Assembly (NCBI GenBank): GCA_014730055.1
Contig: WJIV01000067.1
Coordinates: 8,513 to 72,512 of the forward strand
Length of the DNA: 64,000 nt
Direction: 5' to 3'
Source of the DNA: Candidatus Bathyarchaeota archaeon
GTDB lineage: Archaea > Thermoproteota > Bathyarchaeia > TCS64
Both the position numbers and the translations under genes were made by a program. The notes under the pieces were generated by a model. That model ran no database searches, was not told where the DNA came from, and saw only the letters and a list, made by a program, of their open reading frames with translations. Shown here piece by piece: positions 34,236 to 43,130 of this stretch (positions are counted from its first letter, which is position 1; every line of letters starts with the position of its first letter).

Positions 34236-35948
34236 CTAAATATTGAGATAATCCTCGATTTCCCGTAGATTCATTGTATTCAGCACATCTTTTTGTTTGA
34301 GCCAACCCCTTCTTGCATTTGCGATACCGAACTCCATGAAGCGCAGGTGCTCTATATTATGAGAGTCAGTCCCCAGAGCGAACTTGATGTTAAATTCCTT
34401 AGCCTTCTGGATCTCTGTATCAGGAAGGTCTAAACGAGTAGGGAATGCATTGATCTCTAGTGAGACCCCTCTTTCTTCAGCGGCCTCATATATCTTATCG
34501 AGGTTAACATCGTATTGGTCACGCTTCAGGAGCAGCCGACCCGTGGGATGGCCTATTGCATCCACATAGTCGTTACTTATAGCGGATAGTATCCTGTTGG
34601 TTATCTTCTCCTCGCTCTGTTTGAAGCCACTATGAATGCTCGCTATTACAAAGTCTAGATCTTTTAATAGACTGTCTGGCAGGTCAAGTTTTCCATCTGA
34701 GTCGATCTCAACTTCTGTTCCTGATAGTACCCTAAAGTCTAGTTCCTCATTGACATTGTCTATCTCTTTCTGCCTCTCCCTGTAGTCCTCAACTGTAAGG
34801 CCTTGGGCAATTGCCAAGGTTTTGCTGTGATCAGTCATGGCTATGTACTCGTAATCCATCTCCATCGCTCTCTCAGCCATCTCCTTAATGGAGTGGTTTC
34901 CCTCACTCCATTTACTGTGAGTGTGCAGATCTCCCTTCAAGGAATCATAAGCAATCAACTCAGGTAGACGTCCCTCTCGAGCCGCATCTATCTCACCGCG
35001 ATCTGTTCGTAGCTCTGGTTCGATGTACACTAGATCAAGTGCCTTATAGATCTGCTCTTCACTCTCTCCTGCTATCAAGTCTTCATTTTCTCTGTCAATA
35101 AGTCCGTATTCACTGAGCTTCCAGTTCTTTTCAAGTGCAATATTTCTCAATTTGATGTTATGTTGTTTATTACCTGTAAAATACTGCAGGGCGGCACCAT
35201 ATGTCTCGGGCGCTATAATCATCAAGTCCGCCTGTACGCCGTTTTCTAGAACCACTGTGCCTTTCCTCTCACCTCTGGAGATAACTATATCAACCTGTTC
35301 CATGCTGGTGAAAAAGTCCATTACCTCGTCGTGATTGCCATCTATTGTGATTAATATGTCTATATCCCCTATGGTGGCCTTACGCCGCCTTATGGATCCC
35401 GCTAGATTAACTCTACTTATGTTCTCCCTGTTTTTTAGGATCTTAACAATTTCCTCAGCGTCTCTAAGCTTGTAGCCAAGTAGAAACCTCTCTTGGTGGC
35501 TTCGGTGCATCTTGATGTTCCTAAGAATGTCTTCCTCAGATTTTTCACCGAATCCTTCGAGTTCTCTTATCTTCTGGTCTTTCGCAGCCTTTTCCAGTTC
35601 ATCTATGCTAGTAATCTCCAGCTCCATGTAGAGTTTTTGAGCGGTCTTTGGGCCTATTCCCTCGACATTCATCAGGTCTCTAAGACCCTCATGAACGTCC
35701 TCACGGAGACCCTCTAGGTATTCTATGCTCCCTGTCTCAAGGTAATCTGCGATCTTCTCCGCGATGCTCTCCCCGATACCAGGGATCTTGGCCAACTCGC
35801 CTCTCTCATATACGTCCTCTATGGGCTCACTGTGAGTCTCTATGGTTCCGGCCGCTCTTCGATAAGCCCTGGGTTTCCACTCCACGTCCTTTATCTCTAA
35901 ATAGTCAGCAATCTCGTAAAGTAGCTCTGCGACTTCGCTATTTTTCAT
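34236..35948 (-). CDS. DNA polymerase X family protein with PHP domain (PolX)
   Basis: A 570-residue X-family polymerase. Residues 1-150 hold HhH repeats (KIPGIGESIAEKI and NVEGIGPKTAQKLY), the palm has the metal pair in ATIGDIDILITI, and from about residue 335 the PHP domain (GDLHTHSKWSEG, YIAMTDHSKT, ALGTDSHNIEHL) supplies a metal-dependent exonuclease or phosphoesterase. The enzyme fills short gaps in base excision repair. It lies one base after the DNA ligase gene, on the same strand, so the two should work together in repair. Confidence 0.93.
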   Translation of the reverse strand: MKNSEVAELLYEIADYLEIKDVEWKPRAYRRAAGTIETHSEPIEDVYERGELAKIPGIGESIAEKIADYLETGSIEYLEGLREDVHEGLRDLMNVEGIGPKTAQKLYMELEITSIDELEKAAKDQKIRELEGFGEKSEEDILRNIKMHRSHQERFLLGYKLRDAEEIVKILKNRENISRVNLAGSIRRRKATIGDIDILITIDGNHDEVMDFFTSMEQVDIVISRGERKGTVVLENGVQADLMIIAPETYGAALQYFTGNKQHNIKLRNIALEKNWKLSEYGLIDRENEDLIAGESEEQIYKALDLVYIEPELRTDRGEIDAAREGRLPELIAYDSLKGDLHTHSKWSEGNHSIKEMAERAMEMDYEYIAMTDHSKTLAIAQGLTVEDYRERQKEIDNVNEELDFRVLSGTEVEIDSDGKLDLPDSLLKDLDFVIASIHSGFKQSEEKITNRILSAISNDYVDAIGHPTGRLLLKRDQYDVNLDKIYEAAEERGVSLEINAFPTRLDLPDTEIQKAKEFNIKFALGTDSHNIEHLRFMEFGIANARRGWLKQKDVLNTMNLREIEDYLNI

Positions 35949-35949
35949 T

Positions 35950-37710
35950 TTATCCCTCTCTCATCTGCACAATCTCGGACGTTGTTGTTGCTTGTTCAGG
36001 GGATTTATCTGGCCTCCAACGAATGAATCGAGGGAACCTCAATCCAAGCCCTCTCTCCTTCTCAGGGTCCCAGTTGCACGTGTGTACTGGGCTCTCTGTC
36101 AGTTCGCTTCCCTTGACCTCTATTACATGTTTTGGGGTAAACCAAGTATCTGGCTCTACATTTTCAGTCGTTTTCAGTCTAGCAGGTTTCTTGTCACTCT
36201 GGGCGTCTGATAGTTTTTCTGGTAGTTCGGCTAGTAGTTCATCAGTGAAGCCAGTTCCAAGTTTACATACTGTCTCATAGATGTCCTCTTCATGGTTATA
36301 AGAGGCACAGAGAAGAGACCCATAAGTTCCTGCTCGCTTTCCTTTACCCGCGTATGACCCGACAATTACTAAGTCTAGTGTATCGGATAACTCGCTCGCG
36401 TAGCTAGACTTCCATTTAATCCAGCTCCACTCCCTCGCTCCTGCTCTATAGTAGCTATTGGAGGAGGTGGATTTGCATATTACCCCCTCAAGCCCCCGGC
36501 TTATGCAGTCCTGGAAGTACTCGTCTATCTCGTCTAGGTTATCCGTCAGTATACGCCCAGTTGGGGCGATATAGTCGTGCTCTCCGAGTATCTCGTGCAT
36601 CTCCTCGGTTCTCTCAATATAGTTCTTCCGCAGGTAGCTGCTACCATTCTTATAGACAAGATCAAATACCATGTACTTCACTGGTATCTTCTCAGCGTAC
36701 TCCTCAATGTCGTACTTTCTCCTGCGATTCATGATTTTTTGAAAAGGAAAATACTCTTTCTCGCTGAAATCATAAGCTACTGCTTCACCATCAAGAATAG
36801 CTGAATCAGCCTCGACATGATTACTTACGCTCTCCACTATCTCAGGAAACTGATGGGTAATTTCATTGAGCCTTCGACTGAAAAGCCTGACTTTTCCTCC
36901 ATCTTTATGAGCCTGTATTCGCTCCCCGTCATACTTCTCCTCAACAGATATAGTATCTGAATCAATCTTCTCCCTCACCTCAGTGATTTTATCAACCCTC
37001 TGAGCTAGCTGAGGCCGGAGAGGCCTATTTATCGCCACTCTGATTCGTTTAACCCCTTCAAGGCCACTTTTCGCCAGTATCTGGGCAACGTACCCGATGT
37101 CCGAGGATACATTATACGCGTGTTCAAGGGGAGGACGATCATCTTTCGAACCCAGGAAAGCGGCAGCTAGACCGTCCAGCACCGTCATATCACCTACACC
37201 CAACCTCATCTGCCCTAGTACAAGCCTGATAATATACCTCCTAGAGCATGAATCAGCGGCAGACAGCAGGGCTGCGAGGGTCTTTTTCATGATCTCCTGG
37301 CTATTCTCACCACTGGTGTTCGCTATTTTTAGTAATCCCTCATGAACTTTCTCGACGGTCAAAGCGTCAATCTCAAAAAACTCTGCAAATTTTTTCTCAG
37401 GCCCATGCTCCACTTCAGCAGCTAGATCACCGAGATCCCCTAATTCTTGGAATTTTTCGTCTACATCATCCTCACCAAGTTCCAGCGCCAGAGATATACT
37501 GGATTTGGTCATTTCCTCACCCATACCCAACTTGACTTCTTTATAATCAGCGGTTATATCCCCGACAAGGAAGTAAGAAATACTATCGATTTCCTCCTCA
37601 TCTGAATTCTGAAAAAGTTCAGCCAGAGTACTGATCATCTCATTACGTTTGGTAGTCGCCTCTAGATTCGTGAAGTAATTGCATAGGGTTTTGAATTCCA
37701 ATCGAGACAC
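35950..37710 (-). CDS. lig: ATP-dependent DNA ligase (copy 1, next to PolX)
   Basis: A 586-residue ligase. The N-terminal DNA-binding domain is helical; the nucleotidyl site is EEKYDGERIQAH (Lys attaches AMP), followed by FSRRLNEIT (motif Ia/III), LDGEAVAYD, FDLVYKNG, EGVICKS and the C-terminal KWKSSYASELSDTLDLVIVG. Start is GTG. It forms an operon with polX one base downstream and differs clearly from the second ligase at 49.6 kb (530 residues, KYDGAR). Which one joins Okazaki fragments is not settled by the sequence. Confidence 0.94.
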   Translation of the reverse strand: MSRLEFKTLCNYFTNLEATTKRNEMISTLAELFQNSDEEEIDSISYFLVGDITADYKEVKLGMGEEMTKSSISLALELGEDDVDEKFQELGDLGDLAAEVEHGPEKKFAEFFEIDALTVEKVHEGLLKIANTSGENSQEIMKKTLAALLSAADSCSRRYIIRLVLGQMRLGVGDMTVLDGLAAAFLGSKDDRPPLEHAYNVSSDIGYVAQILAKSGLEGVKRIRVAINRPLRPQLAQRVDKITEVREKIDSDTISVEEKYDGERIQAHKDGGKVRLFSRRLNEITHQFPEIVESVSNHVEADSAILDGEAVAYDFSEKEYFPFQKIMNRRRKYDIEEYAEKIPVKYMVFDLVYKNGSSYLRKNYIERTEEMHEILGEHDYIAPTGRILTDNLDEIDEYFQDCISRGLEGVICKSTSSNSYYRAGAREWSWIKWKSSYASELSDTLDLVIVGSYAGKGKRAGTYGSLLCASYNHEEDIYETVCKLGTGFTDELLAELPEKLSDAQSDKKPARLKTTENVEPDTWFTPKHVIEVKGSELTESPVHTCNWDPEKERGLGLRFPRFIRWRPDKSPEQATTTSEIVQMREG

Positions 37711-37749
37711 TGTTAATGAAATTGTGCGGGTTTGAATAAACCTTAGTCG

Positions 37750-38754
37750 CTAGTCCCTAAAGTAGCCCTTACTCCAAAAATCTTCCCAGTCTTTTTCACC
37801 AAGCACAACGAGAGCCTCATTAACTGTAAGTACCGGTCGATTAACTCCCTCAACCCCATCTATTGATAACCGGGGGCAAGCCGTGTTAATGAAAGCCTCG
37901 GGTTCTACAAAGTTGTTTATGTGCTCAGCCCTAACCTCATTCATGTAAATGATTACAGCTGTGACATTCCTATCTCTGAACTTCTTCTCTAGATCTAAAG
38001 CAACCTGAAGGTCTTTCTGCCCTGGCTTGCTAGAAACAATTATACCTAAATTTTTTGCTTGTTTCGTCGCCTCAATTGATGCCATTCGTTTTTTTGCTAT
38101 GGACATTAAATCCTGCTCAGTTAACTTGGATATTTTAGCCTGAAACGGATCTGCAATGACGACTGGCTTTCCCGTACTCATAATCAGTCCTATAGGGTGA
38201 AATCTTCCTCCGCCAATATACAGGAATCCATCGACTTTATCCGCTATCTCCTCAGCACCTATATAATAACATCCAAGTATCTGGCCGGGAAAGGGCGTCA
38301 TTCCTCCCTTCTTGCTAACAAAAGGTAGGAATTCTCTTTCCCTCAACTCTATCTCAATGTCTTCCACTTGATGAATATGCTGAACTGTAGTGACTACCCC
38401 TACTCTTTCCCAGGATTGGATTTCAGGTTCTGCGGCATCGATCATCGCAATCACATCGATATCTATCTCTGCATGAACAAAGAGAACCGGTACATCGTAC
38501 TCCCTGACCATCTCACTGTGGCCATAATGGACTAGGAGGTCAATATTCAGTTCTTTAGCCTGATTCAGGGCGACGTCACAGGACCCGTAGCAGCTATCCC
38601 CGGATATGATGACATGTGAACCCGTAGCTAGGGTTATTGCTTTAACCATTTGGTATGCAAATGGTCTCATACCGTCAGGCAGCTGGAGGAGTATCCTATT
38701 TGCGTTCCTCTTCTGAATTTCCTCTGTTACACGCTCTAACTCCAAGTGATACAA
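37750..38754 (-). CDS. dph2: Diphthamide synthesis protein Dph2
   Basis: A 334-residue archaeal Dph2, the radical SAM enzyme that moves an aminocarboxypropyl group to the histidine of elongation factor aEF2. The three cluster cysteines sit in GDSCYGSCDVAL, QILGCYYIG and NTACPRLSIDG. YIGGGRFHPIG is another family motif. Unlike classical radical SAM proteins the cysteines are far apart, as is normal for Dph2. TTG start at 38754. Confidence 0.93.
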   Translation of the reverse strand: MYHLELERVTEEIQKRNANRILLQLPDGMRPFAYQMVKAITLATGSHVIISGDSCYGSCDVALNQAKELNIDLLVHYGHSEMVREYDVPVLFVHAEIDIDVIAMIDAAEPEIQSWERVGVVTTVQHIHQVEDIEIELREREFLPFVSKKGGMTPFPGQILGCYYIGAEEIADKVDGFLYIGGGRFHPIGLIMSTGKPVVIADPFQAKISKLTEQDLMSIAKKRMASIEATKQAKNLGIIVSSKPGQKDLQVALDLEKKFRDRNVTAVIIYMNEVRAEHINNFVEPEAFINTACPRLSIDGVEGVNRPVLTVNEALVVLGEKDWEDFWSKGYFRD

Positions 38755-38794
38755 AATGATTCAGATAGAAATGGGAGGGGGAGTAAATAAGGAA

Positions 38795-39292
38795 TTAATT
38801 TATAGATGAGTCAAAGATTCTGCACTTTACCGGAAACTTTGCGGCTGCTCTTCGGAGGGCTTCTTTGCTGTTCTCTACGTTGTTCTCAGTCGTCTCGACT
38901 ATGATTATCGGGTTATTCTTATCTATACGAGCGACCATAGCAGTTGGTTTTCCGTAAGCTTTCTTCATTCCTTCCTGGAATCGGTCTGCTTGAGCTACGT
39001 TTACTCTCTTATGCTCCCTTACTATGTTGTGGGGGAAGGGGACTATCTTAAGCATAAAGTTCTCTTTCCCCACCATCTTCTCGAGGTACCTATTGGCCGC
39101 AATACGGGCGGATTCAAGGGCGTTGTGTCTGATCTGAATATCCTTGAGGTTTATGAGCTCTACCCTGTGACTGAAATCCCTAGTCGTGTTACCCATGGTA
39201 AATTTAACTATCTTTGATCCAGGTATACCACCCATGTACTTTTTCTGTGTATATGGCATGTTGCCTTTATGCTTAAACGTACTTGCTTTCAT
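38795..39292 (-). CDS. rpl10e: Large ribosomal subunit protein L10e (uL16)
   Basis: A 165-residue uL16. Motifs: YTQKKYMGGIPGSKIVKFTMG, the tRNA-proximal HRVELINLKDIQIRHNALES, KIVPFPHNIVREHK and DRFQEGMKKAYGKPTAMVAR. It helps form the A-site tRNA region of the 50S subunit. A strong TATA-like box is 30-40 bases upstream, so this gene starts its own transcript. Confidence 0.96.
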   Translation of the reverse strand: MKASTFKHKGNMPYTQKKYMGGIPGSKIVKFTMGNTTRDFSHRVELINLKDIQIRHNALESARIAANRYLEKMVGKENFMLKIVPFPHNIVREHKRVNVAQADRFQEGMKKAYGKPTAMVARIDKNNPIIIVETTENNVENSKEALRRAAAKFPVKCRIFDSSIN

Positions 39293-39317
39293 TTTTCTAA
39301 CCCTGTTTAGCCAACAA

Positions 39318-39331
39318 GATATTTAAAAAGT
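39318..39331 (-). promoter_or_regulatory. TATA-like promoter of rpl10e
   Basis: The minus strand reads ACTTTTTAAATATC about 27-40 bases before the ATG at 39292. It is one of the clearest TATA boxes in the window. Confidence 0.5.
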
Positions 39332-39353
39332 TAGTGTAAAGAAACATTCAGAT

Positions 39354-39554
39354 TTAATCTGATTTCTCGGTGCCGTTTTTGTTCTCTTCTTCCTCATCAT
39401 CGGGCATATCCAGAGCGTCAGGTGTCTCAGAGACCTTTTCTACATCCTCCAAGACCTCCGCCTTGGGAGACTGTGTTATTCTCTTAATTACAAAATAGGC
39501 TACGATAACAGTTACTAGTAATAGAGTGATTAACGATAAACTATCTAGGGCCAT
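39354..39554 (-). CDS. Small single-pass membrane protein with acidic tail
   Basis: A 66-residue protein: one N-terminal membrane helix (residues 5-23, LSLITLLLVTVIVAYFVIK) and a highly acidic cytoplasmic or external tail ending DEEEENKNGTEKSD. It lies between rpl10e and the DUF655 gene on the same strand. The acidic tail suggests a protein-binding role, but the function is unknown. Confidence 0.6.
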   Translation of the reverse strand: MALDSLSLITLLLVTVIVAYFVIKRITQSPKAEVLEDVEKVSETPDALDMPDDEEEENKNGTEKSD

Positions 39555-39592
39555 AGATGAAAATAGTTAACAAAATACTTGAACATTACGAG

Positions 39593-40159
39593 CTAGGCTG
39601 GTCTAGTGAAAATATTGTATTTTTCATCCTCGCTTAGCTCTTTCAGGACCCTTCTTACAATCAGCTTTACTGGGTCGCTTAGATTTACTCTCTCCTTCAG
39701 GTCCTCAAAGCTCTCAAAGGGAACCCTTTCCCTGAGCTCGATTATCTGATACATCAATCTCTTACCGATTCCAGGTAATAGTTCTAGGCTATGCATTCTC
39801 GGTGTCAGAGGAGGACTTGTATTAAAGAACTCTATGAAGCGGGACTCATTATCGAGTACGATCTTTTCAATTATTGCTGTGAGCTCTGCCTTGGCTCCAC
39901 TTGTAAGATCATCATACTTAATCCTTGATAGTATATGGTCAACTTTGGCACGGTCGCCCCTACCCACATAGATTCTATCCCGGATATTGTATTCAGCATC
40001 TCTCTGCGGGGATGCCTCTAGCAGGGTAAAATAGTCCTCTCCTACCAGTTGCAATATACCTGTCGCGGAGCGGCCAGTCCTAGGTACCCCTGGCCTACCA
40101 TGGGGCAGATAATCTAAGACATAAGCGTACTCTTCATACTTTTTTGTTTCTCTATACAA
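39593..40159 (-). CDS. DUF655 family protein (HhH-type nucleic-acid binding)
   Basis: A 188-residue DUF655 protein. The opening EEYAYVLDYLPHGRPG and the middle DYFTLLEASPQRDAEYNIRDRIYVG, read as two segments, are typical. The C-terminal LELLPGIGKRLMYQIIELRE is a helix-hairpin-helix motif that binds nucleic acid. In archaea this gene lies beside rpoF and L21e, as here, and before the rRNA methylase KsgA in many genomes; no ksgA is adjacent here. Role unknown, probably RNA-linked. Confidence 0.88.
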   Translation of the reverse strand: MYRETKKYEEYAYVLDYLPHGRPGVPRTGRSATGILQLVGEDYFTLLEASPQRDAEYNIRDRIYVGRGDRAKVDHILSRIKYDDLTSGAKAELTAIIEKIVLDNESRFIEFFNTSPPLTPRMHSLELLPGIGKRLMYQIIELRERVPFESFEDLKERVNLSDPVKLIVRRVLKELSEDEKYNIFTRPA

Positions 40160-40189
40160 TACTTATCACTCCGCGGTTATTACGGGTAT

Positions 40190-40516
40190 CTATTCTTCAA
40201 CCCGGTATTTGTCTATTATCCCTAAAATCCTGTTCATGGTGTCTTCTGCGATGATACGCTGCCTTCCAAGGAAGGTTCTCAACTCCGGGACCGTCTCAGG
40301 CATACAATTAGATATCTGGACTGCGAGCCCCCTATCGATCTGCGTCTCCTCGACCAACTCTCCCACCAACTCTTTTGCGGATTCACTGTCCACCTTACTA
40401 AACCTGTTAGTGTACTCTAGTACACGCCTTTGAAGGGGATCAAGCTCCTCAGCCTTATCCAGCAGAAGCTTACGGGCCTCTGCTACCGTGATCTCCTTCT
40501 TATCTTGCACAGACAT
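40190..40516 (-). CDS. rpoF: DNA-directed RNA polymerase subunit F (Rpo4)
   Basis: A 108-residue Rpb4-like subunit forming the stalk of RNA polymerase with RpoE. It reads ITVAEARKLLLDKAEELDPLQR, followed by a helical HRDC-like domain that ends EDTMNRILGIIDKYR. It lies one base after L21e and before DUF655, the classical archaeal order. Confidence 0.92.
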   Translation of the reverse strand: MSVQDKKEITVAEARKLLLDKAEELDPLQRRVLEYTNRFSKVDSESAKELVGELVEETQIDRGLAVQISNCMPETVPELRTFLGRQRIIAEDTMNRILGIIDKYRVEE

Positions 40517-40517
40517 T

Positions 40518-40814
40518 TTACTCTTCCATATGTTTTCTTATATGCTCAGGTCTAGCTATTATGGTCTTTACTGTCTTACGCTGAGGTATCTCTAGAATAT
40601 AGGCTCTTCCCCTCTTACCAACCACATTCGCGACCTTTCCCTGGAAGCGTTTGTGAGGCATACCCTTGTGTATAGCAGGGTCTATGTTTATCACTACCTT
40701 CTCCCCGACCTCGTACTCAGTAAGCAGTCTGCTAAGGGGTAGCTTACCCTTATTCCTGACCCTCTTAGTCAGAACAGACCTGCTCTTCCTTCTCTGTCCT
40801 TTGCTTTTTCCCAT
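40518..40814 (-). CDS. rpl21e: Large ribosomal subunit protein L21e (eL21)
   Basis: A 98-residue eL21: basic N-terminus GKSKGQRRKSRSVLTK, GEKVVINIDPAIHKGMPHKR, and KTVKTIIARPEHIRKH at the end. The ATG lies 6 bases after the SRP54 stop, so the two are co-transcribed. Length is normal. Confidence 0.95.
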   Translation of the reverse strand: MGKSKGQRRKSRSVLTKRVRNKGKLPLSRLLTEYEVGEKVVINIDPAIHKGMPHKRFQGKVANVVGKRGRAYILEIPQRKTVKTIIARPEHIRKHMEE

Positions 40815-40820
40815 TTTTTA

Positions 40821-42146
40821 TCACCTAATATTAAAGGGCATCTGACGCCTCATTCTACGGCTTCCCTTCATCTGCTTAAGCATTTTCCTCATAGTGTTAT
40901 ACTGTTTTATAAGTTCTCTTACTTCTCTCTCATCGGTGCCGCTACCTCGAGCGACTCGTTGAATCCTGCTCCTGTTCAGAACTTTGGGGTCCTCTTTCTC
41001 TTCAGAGGTCATGGACTGTATGATTACTTTCCATTTCTCCAGTCGCTCCTGGGCGTCCTCAAGCTCCTCGGTGGGCAACTGATAACTGAATCCGGGAATC
41101 ATGCTGAGAACTTTCTGAAGTGGGCCCATGTTCTGCATAGCCTCAAATTGATTGTACATGTCCTGAAGGCTAAACTTTCCGCTGAGCATGGCCATGACGT
41201 CTTTCTCGCTGACGGGAGCCTCTGCCTCCCTGACCTTTTCTACGAGTCCCTCGATATCTCCCATTCCAAGGAGTCGTCCTATGAACCTGCCGGGTATGAA
41301 GGGCTCGAGGTCCTCTACCTTCTCTCCGGTCCCTATGAATTTTATTGGCGCACCCGTCGCGGCCACCCCACTAAGGGCACCTCCTCCACGAGCTGTCCCA
41401 TCCAGTTTACTTACTATAATGCTGCCCACGTCGGTTGCCTCTTTGAAGGCGCTTGCCTGAGCTGCTGCCTGCTGGCCTATTGTTCCATCGAGGACAAGTA
41501 TGATCTCCTTTGGATCAACTGCTCTATCGATCTCCTGCATCTCACGAATTAGTCCCTCTTCCTCCTTGTGGCGACCGCTTGTATCAAGTATAATGACCTC
41601 ATGATCCTTAAAGTGCTCCACGCCACGCCTTGCCAATTGTACAGGGTTTTTTGCGTCAGTTTCACCGTAGAAGTCAACATTTATTGACTCTGCGAGCATT
41701 TTCAACTGATTATATGCGCCTGGTCTGAAGGTATCTGCACAGATTAATCCTACCTTAAAACCCCTCTTCTGGAAATATCGTGCTAATTTAGCGCTATGTG
41801 TGGTCTTTCCACTGCCCTGGATACCTACCATCATGAGGACGTTTTGTCTTCCTGGCTGTATCTTTAGCTCTTGAGGTTTCTCTCCGACGAAGTTTGTTAG
41901 CTCGTCATAGATTACCTTTACGAGGTGCTCTCTCCGGCTGATACCGGGGGGTAGATCTTCCTCTAAGGCCCTAGTTTCGATATTCTTTGAGAGTTCCATG
42001 ACTAGCTGGACGTTTACGTCTGCCTGTAGCAGTGCCCTCTGAAAGTCTCTTATGAGTTCCTTGACTAGGGCCTCATCTACAACCGGTGCTTTCATGACCT
42101 TCTGAATGGCGTTATACAGGTTGCTACCTAGTTTCTCCAGTACCAT
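40821..42146 (-). CDS. srp54: Signal recognition particle subunit SRP54
   Basis: A 441-residue GTPase that recognises signal sequences with 7S RNA. The N domain opens MVLEKLGSNLYNAIQKV; G-domain motifs are GIQGSGKTTHSAKLARYF (G1), DTSGRHKEEE (G3), SKLDGTARGGGALS (G4) and the GTGEKVEDLEPF closing loop. The M domain with methionine-rich helices ends SRRMRRQMPFNIR. I place the start at the ATG at 42146; the frame is open for 54 more codons upstream, but these encode a hydrophobic leader foreign to SRP54. Confidence 0.96.
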   Translation of the reverse strand: MVLEKLGSNLYNAIQKVMKAPVVDEALVKELIRDFQRALLQADVNVQLVMELSKNIETRALEEDLPPGISRREHLVKVIYDELTNFVGEKPQELKIQPGRQNVLMMVGIQGSGKTTHSAKLARYFQKRGFKVGLICADTFRPGAYNQLKMLAESINVDFYGETDAKNPVQLARRGVEHFKDHEVIILDTSGRHKEEEGLIREMQEIDRAVDPKEIILVLDGTIGQQAAAQASAFKEATDVGSIIVSKLDGTARGGGALSGVAATGAPIKFIGTGEKVEDLEPFIPGRFIGRLLGMGDIEGLVEKVREAEAPVSEKDVMAMLSGKFSLQDMYNQFEAMQNMGPLQKVLSMIPGFSYQLPTEELEDAQERLEKWKVIIQSMTSEEKEDPKVLNRSRIQRVARGSGTDEREVRELIKQYNTMRKMLKQMKGSRRMRRQMPFNIR

Positions 42147-42296
42147 GGAATCAGCTCTGTCGTTATGTATCACCCGGGGGTATAATGTAAACGTTATGCG
42201 AAATAGAAACAAAATATTTCTTAAAAACAAAAATGATAGTATTGTAAAGCAACATAGATAATTAAAATAAATCAATCCTGGCAAAGAGGAAATAAT

Positions 42297-42683
42297 TTGA
42301 ATAGGCAAAACCGCTATACTAGATATTATGCACCCGAGGGTCTGATGGTACTTAGAGGACCTAGAGGAGTACCAGAAAAGGGCTCAAGGTGGATTCTAGC
42401 TGATGATAACGGTTTTGCTGAAACCCTATTCATGGAAGATGAAAGAGCGATAAATCCTAATACGTTCTATGTTGAAAATATGGAGATCAAGACACAGATA
42501 AGAAGAAAAGGGCACGGTAGAAGTCTCTTCCTAAAGATAGAACAGTTCGCCAAAAACATCGGTGCTGAATGGATTCAGATAGACTCAGAGATAGAAGCTT
42601 TGGGATTCTGGGAAAAGATGGGTTTTCATGAGACGGGCAGGGAATTTTATGGGAACAAGATTAATATGATAAAGAAAATCTGA
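42297..42683 (+). CDS. GNAT-family N-acetyltransferase
   Basis: A 128-residue GNAT domain. The acetyl-CoA pyrophosphate loop is IRRKGHGRSLFLKI (R/Q-x-x-G-x-G/A) and ALGFWEKMGFHETGREFYG is the C-terminal motif B strand/loop. The start is TTG. It lies 48 bases upstream of aIF1A on the same strand and could share its transcript. Substrate (protein N-terminus or small amine) unknown. Confidence 0.8.
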   Translation: MNRQNRYTRYYAPEGLMVLRGPRGVPEKGSRWILADDNGFAETLFMEDERAINPNTFYVENMEIKTQIRRKGHGRSLFLKIEQFAKNIGAEWIQIDSEIEALGFWEKMGFHETGREFYGNKINMIKKI

Positions 42684-42731
42684 GTAAAACATGCAGTTTT
42701 TAAGATACAAGCCATATTTAATTAAAGAAAA

Positions 42732-43043
42732 ATGGGTAAAAAACTAGTAAAAAGTGAAAGTGATATTAGAAAAGGAATGATGCTTCCTAGTAAACATGAT
42801 ATACTTGGAATCGTCACTAAAAACCTAGGTTACACACGCTTCATGGTAAAATGCCAAGATGGACACGTCCGGCAGACCAGGGTGCGTGGCAAGATGAAGA
42901 AACGTAACTGGGTCAGAGAGGGTGATGTCGTTCTGGTCTCTCCTTGGGAGTTCAACTCTGATAGGAAAGGAGACATAGTATTCAGGTACACTCAGAACCA
43001 GGCCCTCTGGCTTCGAGAACAAGGTTATTTGAAGATAGATTAG
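42732..43043 (+). CDS. eif1a: Translation initiation factor aIF1A
   Basis: A 103-residue S1/OB-fold factor that binds the A site of the small subunit during initiation. The pattern HDILGIVTKNLGYTRFMVKCQDGHVRQTRVRGKMKKRNWV is the family core; I note only LGYTRFMVKCQDG and GKMKKRNWVREGDVVLVSPW as diagnostic. The tail is short. The gene is single apart from the GNAT gene upstream. Confidence 0.92.
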   Translation: MGKKLVKSESDIRKGMMLPSKHDILGIVTKNLGYTRFMVKCQDGHVRQTRVRGKMKKRNWVREGDVVLVSPWEFNSDRKGDIVFRYTQNQALWLREQGYLKID

Positions 43044-43130
43044 TTTTCTAAGATCCTTTCCAGGACTATTACAGTTTATGGACCTTATAGCCAGTCTCAA
43101 CGAGGTTTTTCTCTCTAATTAAGGAAGTTA

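Noticed and set aside
42147..42308. 54-codon N-terminal extension of SRP54
   Set aside because: The added residues are hydrophobic and foreign to SRP54; the family starts at the ATG at 42146.
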